From positions 60,329,582 to 60,393,581 of the forward strand of contig OX457068.1 of NCBI GenBank assembly GCA_949752795.1: DNA of 64,000 nucleotides, in the 5' to 3' direction. A model generated the notes under the pieces. It was given only the letters and a program-made list of their open reading frames with translations, was not told where the DNA came from and did not search any database. The stretch is from Hyperoodon ampullatus. Lineage: Eukaryota > Chordata > Mammalia > Artiodactyla > Ziphiidae. Shown one piece after another: positions 23,152 to 35,641 of this stretch; within the stretch, counting starts at the first letter, position 1; every line of letters starts with the position of its first letter. The translations under genes and the position numbers were made by a program.

Positions 23152-25790
23152 CCTATTTCTTTATAAATTCCAATAATTTTTTTTAAATTTCAGATTAAAA
23201 CAAAATGATTAAGGAGCCTGATGATAATTCTAATAATTCTTTTAATTTCTTTTTTCTTGGCTCCTTTCTTTCTCAGGTTCAAGACGTGAATGTGAGAGAT
23301 AATTCTACATTTTGAAAAAAGTGAAAAACAATTTCCATTCTTTTGCTATCTAAGCTTCATAATGAAGGCCTATGGGATCAGGAAATATTTGAAAAACTGA
23401 AACAAACGTCATGAGAGTAAGATTTGACTGCTTTTCTCCCTGAACACTCTCTTCTTGATCTGCAAACATTCCACACACAAGGACAGCAACTAAGTCACAT
23501 TTCTCCCTTGTCCAGCCTCACTCTCTCCTTACTTTTTTAGATTCTTTTGTCATTTAGGAAATTAGACTAAAATAATGATGGATTCCTTTGTGAATAATCT
23601 TGTAAAGCGGTTGGTCTAGTTGCTTAGGGTAATAGCTCTTCATCTCTGTGGAAAAAACAAGGAGTGAGTTGAAGAGGGGTTGAGGAGACAATGAAAGTGA
23701 CCAGTTAAATCTCAGAATTTTTTTTTTCATTACCAAAAAGAAAAGAAAAAAATAAGATTAACTGTTCTCTGGATGGTGGAGCTTTCCAGGAGACCAAGTA
23801 AGTCTTCTATAAACTGTTTTACCTTCCTGTGATTTACCAGACAGACACCAAATTTGTTCTGAGCACCACTGATGCCTCAGACACAATGGTGGATGACAGC
23901 CCACATAACCTCTCTTTCAGCTTTCATCTCATATATTCCATTTGAAGTTGAGTCCTGACAAGAGAAAGGCACGGAATTAATATTACCTGGTATCAGCTCA
24001 GTCTCCAGAGGGAACAGCAAGGTTTTTCTGGAAACAATAAACCCTTTAAATATGACAGGGGAAATGGGACCTTAGGAGGTCTCTGAGAGTATCCATTATT
24101 AAAGAAAAGGGAGAAAAAATCCTCATGGTGACTTTGATTGTTTTTTTTCTTTTCAGCAAAAACAGTGAACTAGTGCCAGTTTTACATACAAATTTAAAGA
24201 TGTGGGATTATTTATGTTAAAAATCTCTCTTTCCCCTCCCCTATAGCACATGCAGTGGAGAGAAAGAATTCATTATGACCGTGTTTCTTATGACATTGAT
24301 ATTCCTTTCGTTTTTAATCTTTACCAAATAAAATAAAACTGATGACAACTTTGAAAATAAAATCCAGAGGAAAAACATTATATCTGATCACATATATAAA
24401 GGTCAGATTTAATAGCCCAAATATGCAGGCAAGAACATATGTGTCCATCTCAGGCACTAGAAAAATTGTTAAATGAAACTTAAATGTGTGGATTTCCACA
24501 AGATTCAAACAGGGAGAAAGAAATCACATACATACATACACAATTGCATATGTGTATGTACATATGTGTGTATTAATAAAATATCTTACTGTAATAATTT
24601 ATTACAATTAAAAATAAGTACATATGTGAACTGTATCTCACTAAATTTTTTTTAAATGAAAGTACTTAAAAATAAGAACATTCCATCCATATGCAGCAGA
24701 ATACACAACATTCTTCTAATGTACACATGGAATATTTTCCAGAATAGATCACATGCTATGCCATCAAACAAGTCTCAATACATTTAAGAAGACTGAAATC
24801 ATAGCAGGCAACTTTTCCAAACACAAGGCTATGAGCTAGAAATCAACTACAAGAACAAAACTGAAAAAACCCACAAATATGTGTGAGGCTAAAGAGGCAA
24901 AAGAGTATTCTGTAAACAAATCAAAGAGTAAATTTAAAAATACCTGGAGACAAATGAAAACAAAAACACAATGATCCAAAACCTATGGGATGTGGAAAAA
25001 GCAATTTTAAGAGGGAAATTAATGGTGGTGTAAGGCTGCCTCAGGAAACAAAAAAAACTCAAATAAGCAACTTAAACTTACACGTAAAGGAACTAGGAAA
25101 AGTAGAACAAAGCCCAAAATTAGTAGAAGGAAGTACTGTACATAATAAAGATCAGAGCAGAGATAAAAGATATGGAGACTATAAAAACAGTAGAAAATAT
25201 CAGTGAAACTAAGAGCTGGTTCTTTGACAAGATAAACAAAATTGATAAATCTTCAGCCAGACTCATCAAGTGAAAAAAAGAGAGAGGTCTAAAATCAATA
25301 GAATCAGAAATTAAATAGAAGTTACAGCCAACAAACAGAAATACAAATTTCATAAGAAATTACTATGGCAATTATATGCCAATAAAATGTACAACCTAGA
25401 AGAAATGGACAAATTCCTAGAAATATGCCCTCTCCCAAGACTGAATCAGGAAGAAATAGGAACAGACCAATAACCAGCAATAAAACTAAATTTGTAATAA
25501 ATAAACTTCCAACAAACAAAATTTCAGGACCTGATGCCTTCACAGGTAAATTCACCAAACATTTAAAGAAGAGTAAACACCCATCTTTCTCAAACTGTGC
25601 CAAAAGAATTAAGGAGGAGGGAACACACCCAAACTCATTCTATGAGGCCAGAATCACCCTGATAATAAAATCTAATACATTACAAAATGAAAATCACAGG
25701 CCAATATTACTGATGAACATACATGCAAAATTTCTCAACAAAATATTAGCAAACCAAATTCAAGAATACATTAAAAGGATCTTACACCAT

Positions 25791-26210
25791 TAGACCTAGA
25801 GTCTGTCATACAGAGTGAAGTAAGTCAGAAAGAGAAAGACAAATACCGTATGCTAACACATATATATGGAATTAAAAAAAAAGTCATGAAGAACCTAGGG
25901 GTAAAACAGGAATAAAGACACAGACCTACTTGAGAATGGACTTGAGGATATGGGGAGGGGGAAGGGTAAGCTGTGACAAAGCGAAAGAGAGGCATGCACA
26001 TATATACACTACCAAACGTAAGGTAGATAGATAGTGGGAAGCAGCCACAGAGCACAGGGAGATCAGCTGGGTGCTTTGTGACTGCCTGGAGGGGTGGGAT
26101 GGGGAGGGTGGGAGGGAGGGAGATGCATGAGGGAAGAGATATGGGAACAGATGTATATGTATGACTGATTCACTTTGTTATAAAGCAGAAACTAAAAAAA
26201 AAAAAAAAAA
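25791..26210 (+). mobile_element. Young 5'-truncated L1 (copy E) with perfect TSD
   Basis: Only the last ORF2 codons and the 3' UTR are present (about 400 bp plus a pure A tail of about 17-20). The 18-bp TSD AAAAGGATCTTACACCAT is at 25773-25790 and 26211-26228, preceded by TT, so the target is TT/AAAA, the L1 endonuclease consensus. The homogeneous tail and perfect TSD suggest one of the youngest insertions in the window. The 3' end is the short type, CAGAAACTAA then the A tail. Confidence 0.95.
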
Positions 26211-27609
26211 AAAAGGATCTTACACCATGATTAGGTGGGATTTATCCCAAGAATGAAGGGATGATTCAATATCCACAAAGCAATCAATGTGATACACCAC
26301 ATTAAAAAACTGAAGAATAAAAATCATGAAAACATCTCAACAGATGCAGACAAAGATTTTGACAAGATTCAACATCAATTTATGATAAAAAAACTCTCAG
26401 CAAAGTGGGTATAGAGGAAACATACTTCAACAAAATAAAGGCCATATATGACAAGCCCACAGCTAACATCATACTCAATGGTAAAAAGCTGAAAGCATTT
26501 CCTTTGAGATCAGGAACAAGACAAGGATGTCATCTCATTCCACTTTTATTTAACATAGTATTGGAAGTCCTAGCCACAGCTATCAGACAAGAAAAATAAA
26601 TAAAATTGATCCAGGTTGGAAAGGAAGAAGTCAAACTGTCACAGATTGCAGATGACGGGATACTATACATAGGAAATCCTAAAGATACCACACAAAACTA
26701 TTAGAAATTATTAATGAATTCAGTAAAACTGCAGGATACAAAATGTACAGAAATCTGGTGCATTTCTATATGCTAACAATGAACTCTCAGAAAGAGAAAT
26801 TTTTTAAAAATCTCATTTACAATCACATCAAAATAATAAAATACCTAGAAATAAATCTAACTATGGAGGTATACAACCTATACTTGGAAAACTATAAGAC
26901 ACTGATGAAAGAAATTAAGGACAACACCAAAAAATGGAAAGATATACTGTACTCATGGATTAGAAAAATTAATATTGTTAAAATGACCATACTACCCAAG
27001 GCAACCTACAGATTCAGTGCAATCCTTATCACAATCCAATGGCATTTTTCACACACTTAGAACAAATAATTTTAAAATTTGTATGGAAACACAAAAAACC
27101 CCAAATAGCCAAAATGATCTTGACAAAGAACAAAGCTGGATGTATCATACTTCCTGATTTCAAACTATACTACAAAGCTACAGTAATCAAAGCTATATGG
27201 TACTGGCACAAAAACAGACATGTAGATCAATCAAACAGAAGAGATCCCAGAAATAAATCCACACTTATATGGTCAATTACTCTATGTCAAAGGAGGAAAG
27301 ACTATACAATGGGGAAAAGATAGCCTCTTCAATAAGTGGTGTTGGGAAAACTGGACAGCTACTTGCAAAAGAATAAAACTAGACTACTTTTTTACATCAT
27401 GTAGAAAAAATTAACACGAAATGGATTAAAGACTTAAATATAAAATCTGAAACAGTAAAGCTTCTAGAAGAAAACATAGGCAGTATGCTCATTGACATTA
27501 GTCTAACAATGTTTTTTGTATCTGTTTCCTCAGGCAAGGTAAACAAAAGCAAAAATAAATGACTATAGCTACATCAAACTAAAAATCTTTTGCACAGCAA
27601 AGGAAACTA

Positions 27610-28007
27610 TTGGCTTGGCCAAAAATTTCATTCAGGGGCGTCCCTTGTGGCGCAGTGGTTGAGATCTGTCTGCTAATGCAGGGGACATGGGTTCGAGCCC
27701 TGGTCTGGGAGGATCCCACATGCCAAGGAGCAACTAGGCCCATGAGCCACAACTACTGAGCCTGCACGTCTGGAGCCTGTGCTCCGCAACAAGAGAGGCC
27801 GTGATAGAGAGAGGCCCGTGCACTGCGATGAAGAGTGGCCCCAGCTTACCACAACTAGAGAAAGCCCTCGTACAGAAATGAAGACCCAACACAGCAAAAA
27901 TAAATAAATTAATTAATAAACTCTTCCCCCCAACATTAAAAAAAAATTCTTTCAGGTATTTCCATAAGATGTTACAAAAAACTTAATGAACTTTTTGGCC
28001 AACCCAA
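27610..28007. mobile_element. Mariner-type MITE (about 80 bp) split by a SINE
   Basis: The left part, 27610-27636, starts TTGGCTTGGCCAAAAA. The right part, 27957-28007, ends TTTTTGGCCAACCCAA, the reverse complement of the left end but for one base. The internal word CCATAAGATGTTAC is typical of mariner-derived MITEs of artiodactyls. The left flank is TA (27608-27609) and the right flank TG (28008-28009), consistent with a TA target duplication with one later change. It interrupts ORF2 of copy D. Confidence 0.8.
27637..27944 (+). mobile_element. CHR-type SINE, long form, inside the MITE
   Basis: It starts GGCGTCCCTTGTGGCGCAG, has a B box GGTTCGAGCCC at 27690-27700, and ends with an AATAAATAAATTAATTAATAA-type tail. 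The 3' half (CTAGAGAAAGCCCTCG) is the longer variant, absent from the SINE at 14599. Near-identical flanks (TTTCATTCAGG and TTCTTTCAGG) are its TSD. The order of events is L1 D, then MITE, then SINE. Confidence 0.85.
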
Positions 28008-29109
28008 TGTCAACAAAATGAAAAGTTTACCTACTGAATGGAAGAATATATTTGCAAATGATATATCTGATAAGGGGTTGATATCCAAAATATATAGAAA
28101 ATTCATACCACTTAACATCAAAACAAGCAACTTGATTAAAAAATGGACAGAGGGGCTTAATAGGCATTTTCCCAAAGAAGACATACAGATGGCCAACAGG
28201 CACACAGAAAGATGCTCAAAATCACTAATTATCAGGGAAATGCAAATCAAAACCACAATGAACTCTCATCTCACACAAGACTGAACTCTCATCTCACACC
28301 TGTCAGAATGGCAGTTATCAAAAAGTCAACAAATAACAAGTGTTGGCAAAGATGTGGAGAAAAGGGAACCCTCATGCAATGTTGGTGAAAATGTAAATTG
28401 ATGCAGTCTCTGTGGCGTAAGTGATGCAGCCACTATGGAAAACAATATGGAGGTTCCTCAAAAACATTAAATATAGTACTACCATGCAATCTATTCAAAG
28501 AAAACAAAAACACTAATTTCAAAGCATACATGTATTACTATGTTCATTGCAGCATTATTTACAGTAAGCAAGATATGGAAGCAATCTAAGTGTCTATTAA
28601 TAGATGAATGGATAAAGAAGATGTAATATATACATGTAAAACCCTTCCAACGTCCATACAACACAGATGGACCTTGGAAGAATTATGCTAAGTGAAATAA
28701 GTCTGAAAAAGAAAGACAAATACTGTATGATTTCACTTGTATGTAGAATCTAAAAAACAAAAGAAATGAACAAATATAACAAAACAAAAACTGAGTCATA
28801 GCTGAGTCATATAGAGAATAAACAGGAGGCTGTCAGAGGAGAGGGGGGATGGAAGAGGAGAGAAATAAGTGAGGGAGATTAAAAGGTATAAACTTCCAGT
28901 TACAAAATAAATTAGTCATGGTTATGAAGTGTACAGTGTGGAAATGTAGTCAATAATTACGCAATATCTTTTTATGGTGACAGATGATAACTAGGTTTAT
29001 CATGGCTATCATTTTAAAATATATCAAAATATTTAATCACTATGTTGTGTACCAGGAACTAACATAGTGCTATAGGTGAACTATACTTCAAAAACAAACA
29101 AACAAGCAA

Positions 29110-29486
29110 ACAGAGAAAGAGATCAGATTTGTGGTTATCAGAGCCAGGGTGTTGGGGAGAGGGAGAACCAGATAAAGGTAGTCAAAATGTACAAACTTCT
29201 CTTTATAAGACAAATAAGTACTAGGAATGTAATGTATAACATGATAAATATAATTAACACTGTTGTATGTTACATATGAAAGTTAAGAGAGTAAACCCTA
29301 AGAGTTTGCATCACAAGGAAAAAATAATATTTTTATATTTCTTTAATCTATATGAGATGATTGATGTTCACTAAACTTATTGTGGTAATCATTTCATGAT
29401 ATATGTAAGTCAAATTATTATGCTGTACACTTTAAATTATACATTGCTTTATGTCAATTATATCTCAATAAAACAGGAAAAAAGAA
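29110..29486 (+). repeat. Second L1 3' end in tandem
   Basis: After an (AAAC)n-like tail at 29085-29110, another L1 3' UTR-type sequence begins (TTGTGGTTATCAGAGCCAGG) and ends with TATCTCAATAAAACAGG. It has no ORF2 part of its own. It may be a separate short truncated L1 that inserted in the tail of D, or the true 3' end of D with an internal A-rich segment. Confidence 0.45.
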
Positions 29487-29599
29487 AAAAATAAGTACAT
29501 TTACTCACTTGGCATTTAGCAAAGATGGTCTGATATTTTTCAAATCTCTTTTTGTTGAGTAACTTGTAATAGCTTCTCTAACTAGATATTGAAGAAAAT

Positions 29600-29790
29600 A
29601 AATCTGAGGCAACACTGTATGTTGAACCTGGATTCCAAAATACTAAGCTTCCTACTTGTAAAAGTAGCTTATTTTTTCTGTGTGACAAAACCATTATCTG
29701 TAAAATGGGTATAATAATATTTATCTCACAACATTCTTTGGAGGGACAATCAAGTGGAATCATTTACATGAGTATTTATAAATAACTAAA
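29600..29790 (-). repeat. MIR SINE fossil, reverse orientation
   Basis: The + strand shows CTGTGTGACAAAACC, then ATCTGTAAAATGGGTATAAT, then ATCTCACAACATTCTTTGGA, the standard order of a reversed MIR. One of the clearer MIR copies here. Confidence 0.65.
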
Positions 29791-29964
29791 AATCCCTTCT
29801 GGGAATGCTGAGGAGCACTGGGGCTCCAGTTCAGGATGTTTACAGAATAAGGCTGAGCATGGGATTGACTAGGACTAAAAGATAGAACAAGAAAGTCTTG
29901 AATTCCAGGTTCTTTGGTGCTCATCTAGGATTGTAAGAATGAGGGCCAGCACCGGTGTCCCACT

Positions 29965-30535
29965 GGAAATGGGGAGACTGTTTTAATTATCTATTGTAGC
30001 ATCACATTTTACCTCAAAATTCTTTGGCTTAGATCCACAGAATTTACTATCTCACAATTTTTGTGTGCCAGGAATCCAAGCAGTATGTTTCTGGGAGCCT
30101 CTAACTCAGAATCTCTCAGAGTCTGTAATCAAGGTAATAGCCTGGGCTGCAGTCATCTCAAGGCTGGGCTGGGAAGGATATGTTTCTAAGCTCTGTCATT
30201 TGGATGGCGGTAGGCCTCAGAAGATGCTCTTCCAAGTTCATTCAGGTGACTGTTGACCTGCTTTAGGAGCGCTGCAAACAAGAAACATCTGTTCCTAGCT
30301 ACATGGAGCTCTCCATAGTGCTGCACAACATGGTAGCTTGTTTAGGAAGAGCAATGGCTCAGAGAAGAAGCCAGTGATTTTGTAACTTCATCTCCAAATT
30401 GGCATCCATAACTTCTTATGTATTCTGTTTCACAGAAGGGAATCACTAGGTCCAGCCTATACCCATAGGGCCATAAATACCAGGGGCAGGGATCTATGGG
30501 GACCACTTTAGAGGCTGCCTACCAAACTGGGAGAC
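29965..30535 (+). repeat. Ancient interspersed repeat, family not assigned
   Basis: It reads like a common old mammalian repeat: TTAATTATCTATTGTAGCAT, then TTACTATCTCACAATTTTTG, TCACTAGGTCCAGCC, CATAAATACCAGGGGCAGGG, and an end at TTTAGAGGCTGCCTACCA. I recognise the text but cannot name the family with confidence. Confidence 0.4.
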
Positions 30536-32029
30536 AAGGAAAGATCTGTAAGAACCTGATGGAAAGCACCCTAGAAACCCCAGGAAGGTCTACTCACAAA
30601 AGAAACGGAAAGGAAAGCACATAGGTTCAGAAGTTAGGGCTTGGGAAATCCCCTGTCACCATGGTACACAAAGGAAGAGGGGTGTTTTGAGCCCCTGGAA
30701 CTCAGAAGGACATATTAACAATTTTACATTTCCAGTGTCCCTCACTGTAACTAGAAGGCTTGATATTTGGGGATCTTTTTAAATTTGATTTTTAAATTAA
30801 GTCATGGAGGTACGTATTCCCTAATTGAAGGCTGAGGAGAGAGTCTCTGAGTTATCCAAACACTGGCCTACAGCCCTGGTCAGTGGTTAAACCAGGTCTG
30901 GAAGGAAGTGCTATGATCTCCAACCTGTATTCTTCTGAGGTTGCCACCTTCTCCTTGGTGTAAAAGACACATGACAGTACAGAGCAGAATATTCCATGGC
31001 ACGTGCGTCTGTGCTGATGATTGGTGTTTATTCATCAAGCAAAGGGGATCATAGCAGAGATGCTTTTAAGATCTCACTATCTCGTTTTCCCCATGAGACA
31101 GGTAATTTAATACAAAGAATTGCTCCAGGAAAAGAACTGCAATTTACCTTCACTTACCAGGTGCAAGGAAACGGCAATGAACCGGAACACAGCTGAACTC
31201 AATTAAGCACTCTTTTTTTTTCTTCCCTTCTCCCACCCCCCAACCACCACCACCACCAGAATGTTCCTTTAAGAGGGAAGAGGCCAGCTACAGTAAGTGA
31301 GCTAATGTTTGTTAGTAATTTCTCTAAAAAAGCCACTTCCTGAGTATGTCCTGGGTCAGAACACACTAATTTGAAGTTTTTATACATTGTTAATTGATGT
31401 CCCTGAGGGATCACAAACTTATTTATTCAAGGAAGATTCAGTGATATTCATCAGATAGGAATTAATGAGGTAAGCACATAGAACCACACATTAAGAAAAT
31501 TTTCCACAGCCAAATGGGATTAAAAGTAACTGGGATCTGGGGGGTAGATCGTTGTTTCCCAGAGTAAAGTGAAATAAAATAACCAGACACTACTATAACA
31601 AATGGTCTGTATGTAAAAGGTTGGTCTCTTAAATATATTTAATAGTTTAATTTCTATAGGTTAAAAGTGATATCATTAAGAATTAAATTTTTAAATTAAA
31701 TAAATGAAATGTTTTTAAAACCACACCTTCCATTTTATAAAACATTTTCACACATTATCTCCAGCTAACTTCAATCATTTGTATTTGCCCATTGCAAAAA
31801 ACTGCCCCAGGTGAAAAGCTTTAACTAGATTTCCCTTTCTCAATACTATATGTTGTTGTTGTTGTCAACAATAATACTAATGTTGTTACTACCTAACAAC
31901 ATTCCTCCCAGCACATCGATAAGCACACTTCACCTGACCAACTCCTCCTTATCTCCTCCTTTTATCTCAATTTAGCCTTCACTTCCTCTAGGGTCATTCC
32001 CATCCTAGACTGAATTTTATAATCCATTG

Positions 32030-32145
32030 GAAGGCCATCCCCACACCAATTACTTCAAGATCACTTGAGACAAGGCCAAGCATCCATATAGTTTTAAAGC
32101 ACTCCAGGTGATTCAAATGTAATCATGAATTTGAGAAAATAAACC
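32030..32145. repeat. MER5-like hAT-Charlie fragment
   Basis: CACTCCAGGTGATTCAAATG (near 32100) resembles the inner part of MER5-type non-autonomous DNA transposons. Short and weak; the limits are approximate. Confidence 0.3.
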
Positions 32146-32369
32146 AGAGTTAAAAGGTTTTGCATGGGAGCAGTGTTGGTTTTAGTCAGACCCAGGCAAA
32201 CAAGAATTCAAATATACTCTATCTTGTGAGAAGTATCCAGAGTCATTTATCTGGACTGTGAATAGCTAGAAGATAAGGATTTACTGTAAGCCTTTTTGTT
32301 TTTAATATCCCTATAGCATGTAGCTCCTACATAGCTATGCAATGAGCAATAGTAGACCTTAACAAAACT

Positions 32370-32485
32370 ATCTGTACATCAGAATCTCTAGGGAAGTTTA
32401 TGAAATGTGGAAATTCTTAGGTCTGACTTCGTACCTGTAGAATCAAAATTTGTGGATTTAGATAATTCTGATACCATAGATTGAG
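32370..32485. repeat. MER5-like hAT-Charlie fragment
   Basis: ACATCAGAATCTCTAGGGAA, then AATGTGGAAATTCTTAGG, then GATAATTCTGATACC follow the order of MER5-type elements. Diverged, but a better match than the one at 32030. Confidence 0.45.
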
Positions 32486-32739
32486 GAGACATTAGTGTAA
32501 AGTGAAGGGACCTTGGAATTCATTTATTCTGAAAATATACCTAGAGCAGGAATCACAAGTAAAACCTCCCCACAGATGCTTGAACATTTCTAGTGACATG
32601 ATGTTCACTATTTCTCCTTCAAGTCCACTTCACTGTTAGACCACTATGGTATTATCCCATTCTTGCTGATCGATATCCTTTCAAAGTCTTTTTCTTTATA
32701 ATGAATATTTGTTAGTCCTTGCTGTCTCTTTCAAAAATT

Positions 32740-33065
32740 TTAAGGAGCATGAGGTTATAGTAGTAAACATAATAAATTGCCTGGTCATAAGAAACTGAGG
32801 GGTATAAACAAGTAAAAATAAATTAAGATAGTATGTTAAGTACTACCAAAGGAGTTCCAAACAGGATGATGACCTGAACTTGTACAACAGGCATATAAGT
32901 CAGTCTTGGGGGAGTCCAGGAAGGTTTCCTAGGAAAAATGTGGACTAAGATGAGGCCTGGAAGGTTAGTAGGGATTATCTAGGGGAAATGTGTGACTAGA
33001 AGGGGAAGGGCAGAACAATATATAAGAGTATTGTAGAGCAGTATTCTAGGTAAATACTTTTTCCA
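32740..33065 (-). repeat. L2 fossil, reversed
   Basis: On the + strand: AAGAAACTGAGGGGTATAAA, TTAAGTACTACCAAAGGAG, TCCAGGAAGGTTTCCTAGG, then GATGAGGCCTGGAAGG. This is the usual reading of an L2 3' region in reverse. Directly after it (33070-33130) lies another unassigned old repeat-like phrase, CCTGGTTTGTCCAGGAC. Confidence 0.5.
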
Positions 33066-34379
33066 GGGATTAATATGACCAACTATCCTGGTTTGTCCAG
33101 GACTTTCCTAGTTTTAGCACTGAACATTTCATGTTTTAGTAAACCTATTAGTCTCAGGTTAGTAACCATAGAGGTTTAATGGACATTGCTGTGGTGAGAT
33201 GGCCAAAATGATTTCATTAAAAAGAAGATGGTTAATAAAGTTTACCACTGATGCTCAGTCTCCAGTGTGCATGCAGAGTTTAAGGAAGGACTTCAGAAAG
33301 TATGGAAAAGATGATTAAATAAATTCTAGAATGATAATAAAGACACATAACCAATTTTACAATTTTTCTTGCATTATCCTGTTCATATTTTCAAAATGAC
33401 TCTGTGTGTCATCTCTAATACATGTGTGATAGATAGAGACCTGACTCCTATGCTAGATAGTTATGGCAGGCCTTAGTCTTTGGACAGATCTTAGAGAAAT
33501 ACTCATCATATAGGAACTTATCAAGTCCAGAAATTGGTTTCACCAATCTCTACTGATAAGAAAAGATTTTGTTAAATTGCTTGGTCAATTTGAAGATTTA
33601 AGAGGAAAGATTACCAGGAAAAGAATACTCTGATCTCAGACTTAGAAAGAAGGCAGATATGATGTGAGAAAGAAGACAGATATGAAGTGATGCCCTAGAA
33701 TTTCTTGGAACAGAGTTTAAGGCAAATTTCTCTTTTAAGTGAACATGCTAGTGGGATTTTTTAAGTTAATTAGTTGACAAGACTACTTAGCATATTAGAA
33801 CATTGTATACTCCAAAGTTAAAAGATTAAAAATATGTTTTTTCTCCTACTGTCTCACAATTAATTGCTTTCTGCAGCTTGCTTGAAACAGCTGTTTCCTT
33901 ATTCTTTCTTAATGAGGCTTGACCACTGGCATGTAATATTCAATGCCAGTTTTCAAATGTGATTCAAGGAAAATTAAAAATCTCTTTTACTATATTTTTT
34001 TTCTGGTTTGCATGAGGAATTTGGAGATATTAGTCCAAGAGGAAACATTAGGAACTCACACTTACCTGGGACCTCCATTCCCTAAGAGAAAATGAGAATC
34101 TCATTGTGCAGTTTAGCATTAAAGCAATAGGGACTTATTCTGTTATTCCTTTAATGGATATTTGCATTTTAAATGAGACTTACAGACTTCGACAGTGTTT
34201 AATCTAAAGGAGTTATTTTCATACTCTAGCAAGTTAGGAAGTGCTGAAGAAACTATTTCAGGTGTGGGGGCTACATTATGTCATAACAATATGGTATGAC
34301 TAAAGAAGAGGTAATCTTAGAGTCCATTATATTTATGATCTTTGCTGTTACTAATGTATAATAATAATTGTTATTATCA

Positions 34380-34600
34380 CTAAAAAATACTAACAAATAC
34401 TCAGCATTGTATATGAGCCAGGCACTATTCAAGGCACTAAGTATGCAACAGGAACAAAGTCCATGCACTCATGAAACTTTTAATCTAACAGATATCTAAT
34501 GAATGAACAAACCAATACTCAAACAAGAAAAATGCCAGTTGATGATAAATGTTAGTGATGGAGAGGGACTGGAATACTACTATTTTATTTATCGCCATAA
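34380..34600 (-). repeat. L2 3'-end fossil, reversed
   Basis: GAGCCAGGCACTATTCAAGG, then AGTCCATGCACTCATGAAAC, then TAACAGATATCTAATGAATG parallel the reversed L2 3' end. Diverged and non-coding. Confidence 0.5.
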
Positions 34601-34679
34601 TTTGGTTGCCATAATCATAATTATGTTTACTCAGGATATCTGTAATCAGATAAACTGAGAATAAAGGAATACATATCTC

Positions 34680-34745
34680 ATCATTCAACAAATATTTATA
34701 GAGCTTTTCCCACATTGCATGTACTGTATTAGATGCTAGAAACAA
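34680..34745 (-). repeat. L2 or MIR 3'-end fragment, reversed
   Basis: TCATTCAACAAATATTTATA, then GTACTGTATTAGATGCTAG is the familiar reversed terminus of L2-type repeats. Only about 65 bp. Confidence 0.45.
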
Positions 34746-35284
34746 CACTTTCTATTGAACTGTGCATCAATGATTCAGGACCTCACCTCATTTTGGGAAA
34801 CAATTATTCTGGCAACATATGAAGGTTGTATGAGAATCTCCCTTACACTATCTCATGCTGGTTCCCTATATCCTTATTTTCTCTTTCTTTTATTTACTTT
34901 TTACACAATCTCTAGGCCATAATATTGATACCAACTGTCCTTTGGCTAAAGGTTTTATATTTTCACTTTCTTTATATATGTCTCTACTTCCTCTAAAATT
35001 TTAATTATTAAGAAGGACAGTGTTCTTCCCATAATTAGAGGGAGTATCTTAACCGAAAATATCCTTCTAATCTTCTGTTCCATAATATGACCCCAAACTG
35101 GCCAGTTGCTCTGCCTGAGTTCTCAGAAGATGGTCAGTATCCCTGTTTAGTGACAGTTCTTTTCATAATCTGGTTTGGGAAATATATATTTTCTAGTGAT
35201 GAGAGTTCATGCAGATGCCTAGAACCATAAAGGGTTTTCTTCACCATAGATTTATGAAAAAAAAAATCATAAAGGATTTATTCA

Positions 35285-35430
35285 TGAAGGATTTATTCCT
35301 CCACCAAATACTTATGGTGTTGACTATATGCTAGAAACTGATCAAGGCACTGGGGATAAAACAATAAAACTAACCAAACAACCAACCAAGTCCCTGACCT
35401 CATGGGGTTTACTGGTCTGCTGGTGAAATC
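35285..35430 (-). repeat. L2 3'-end fossil, reversed
   Basis: ACTATATGCTAGAAACTGAT, GGCACTGGGGATAAAACAAT, then CCTGACCTCATGGGGTTTAC match a reversed L2 3' end. It lies just upstream of the L1 copy F insertion. Confidence 0.55.
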
Positions 35431-35641
35431 TATAAGGATGAAATATTTTTCTTAGTTTTAAAAGTGTTTTAAAAATTTATTTGCTGGCTTGTTTATTTCT
35501 TTTAAGATTCCCAGAGAAATCTGAGAACACTGTGTAACAAAAAGGATATTTAACATACTTTTGGTCAAAACCTACTTCCTATTTTAATGCTAAAGGAACA
35601 AAACTGCAATATTTATGATGATATTTTAAAAAAAAGGTTCA

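Larger units (their letters stand above)
15494..24623. other. Single-copy-looking intergenic DNA, 9.1 kb
   Basis: There is no ORF above 90 codons with recognisable similarity and no tRNA or other RNA gene that I can identify. Old repeat fragments inside it are listed separately (16770, 17860, 21020, 22935, 23105). The part at about 16970-17230 is less AT-rich than its surroundings and unassigned; it could be a conserved non-coding element or a decayed repeat, which I cannot tell from one sequence. Confidence 0.5.
24670..28753 (+). pseudogene. L1 ORF2 remnant (copy D)
   Basis: Partial ORF2, missing the N-terminal endonuclease. The reverse transcriptase can be followed, but the catalytic FADD reads IADD (26645-26656) owing to TTT to ATT. 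The C-terminal Cys-rich part is near 28340-28400. There are many stops and indels, and two insertions break it at 25791 and 27610. The end corresponds to the TAA near 28751. Confidence 0.8.
24624..29486 (+). mobile_element. Old 5'-truncated L1 (copy D) with nested insertions
   Basis: Recognisable L1 homology begins in the endonuclease part of ORF2 at about 24670 (ACATTCCATCC) and continues to an AATAAAACAGG end at about 29470. A 14-bp direct repeat, AAAAATAAGTACAT, is at 24610-24623 and 29487-29500 and is the likely TSD. The 24624-24670 piece is not clearly L1. Nested inside are copy E (25791-26210) and a mariner-type MITE with a SINE (27610-28007). The 3' part seems to hold two successive L1 3' ends (see 29110-29486). 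Confidence 0.75.
29501..35627. other. Single-copy-looking intergenic DNA, 6.1 kb
   Basis: No gene is recognised. It contains the ancient repeat fragments listed separately and a short T/C-rich then CCACCACCACC stretch at 31208-31258. The longest open frames are about 87 codons with no similarity that I recognise. Confidence 0.5.

Noticed and set aside
30996..31196. 66-codon frame in single-copy DNA as a possible exon
   Set aside because: No similarity recognised, no convincing splice sites at its ends, and the length is within chance.
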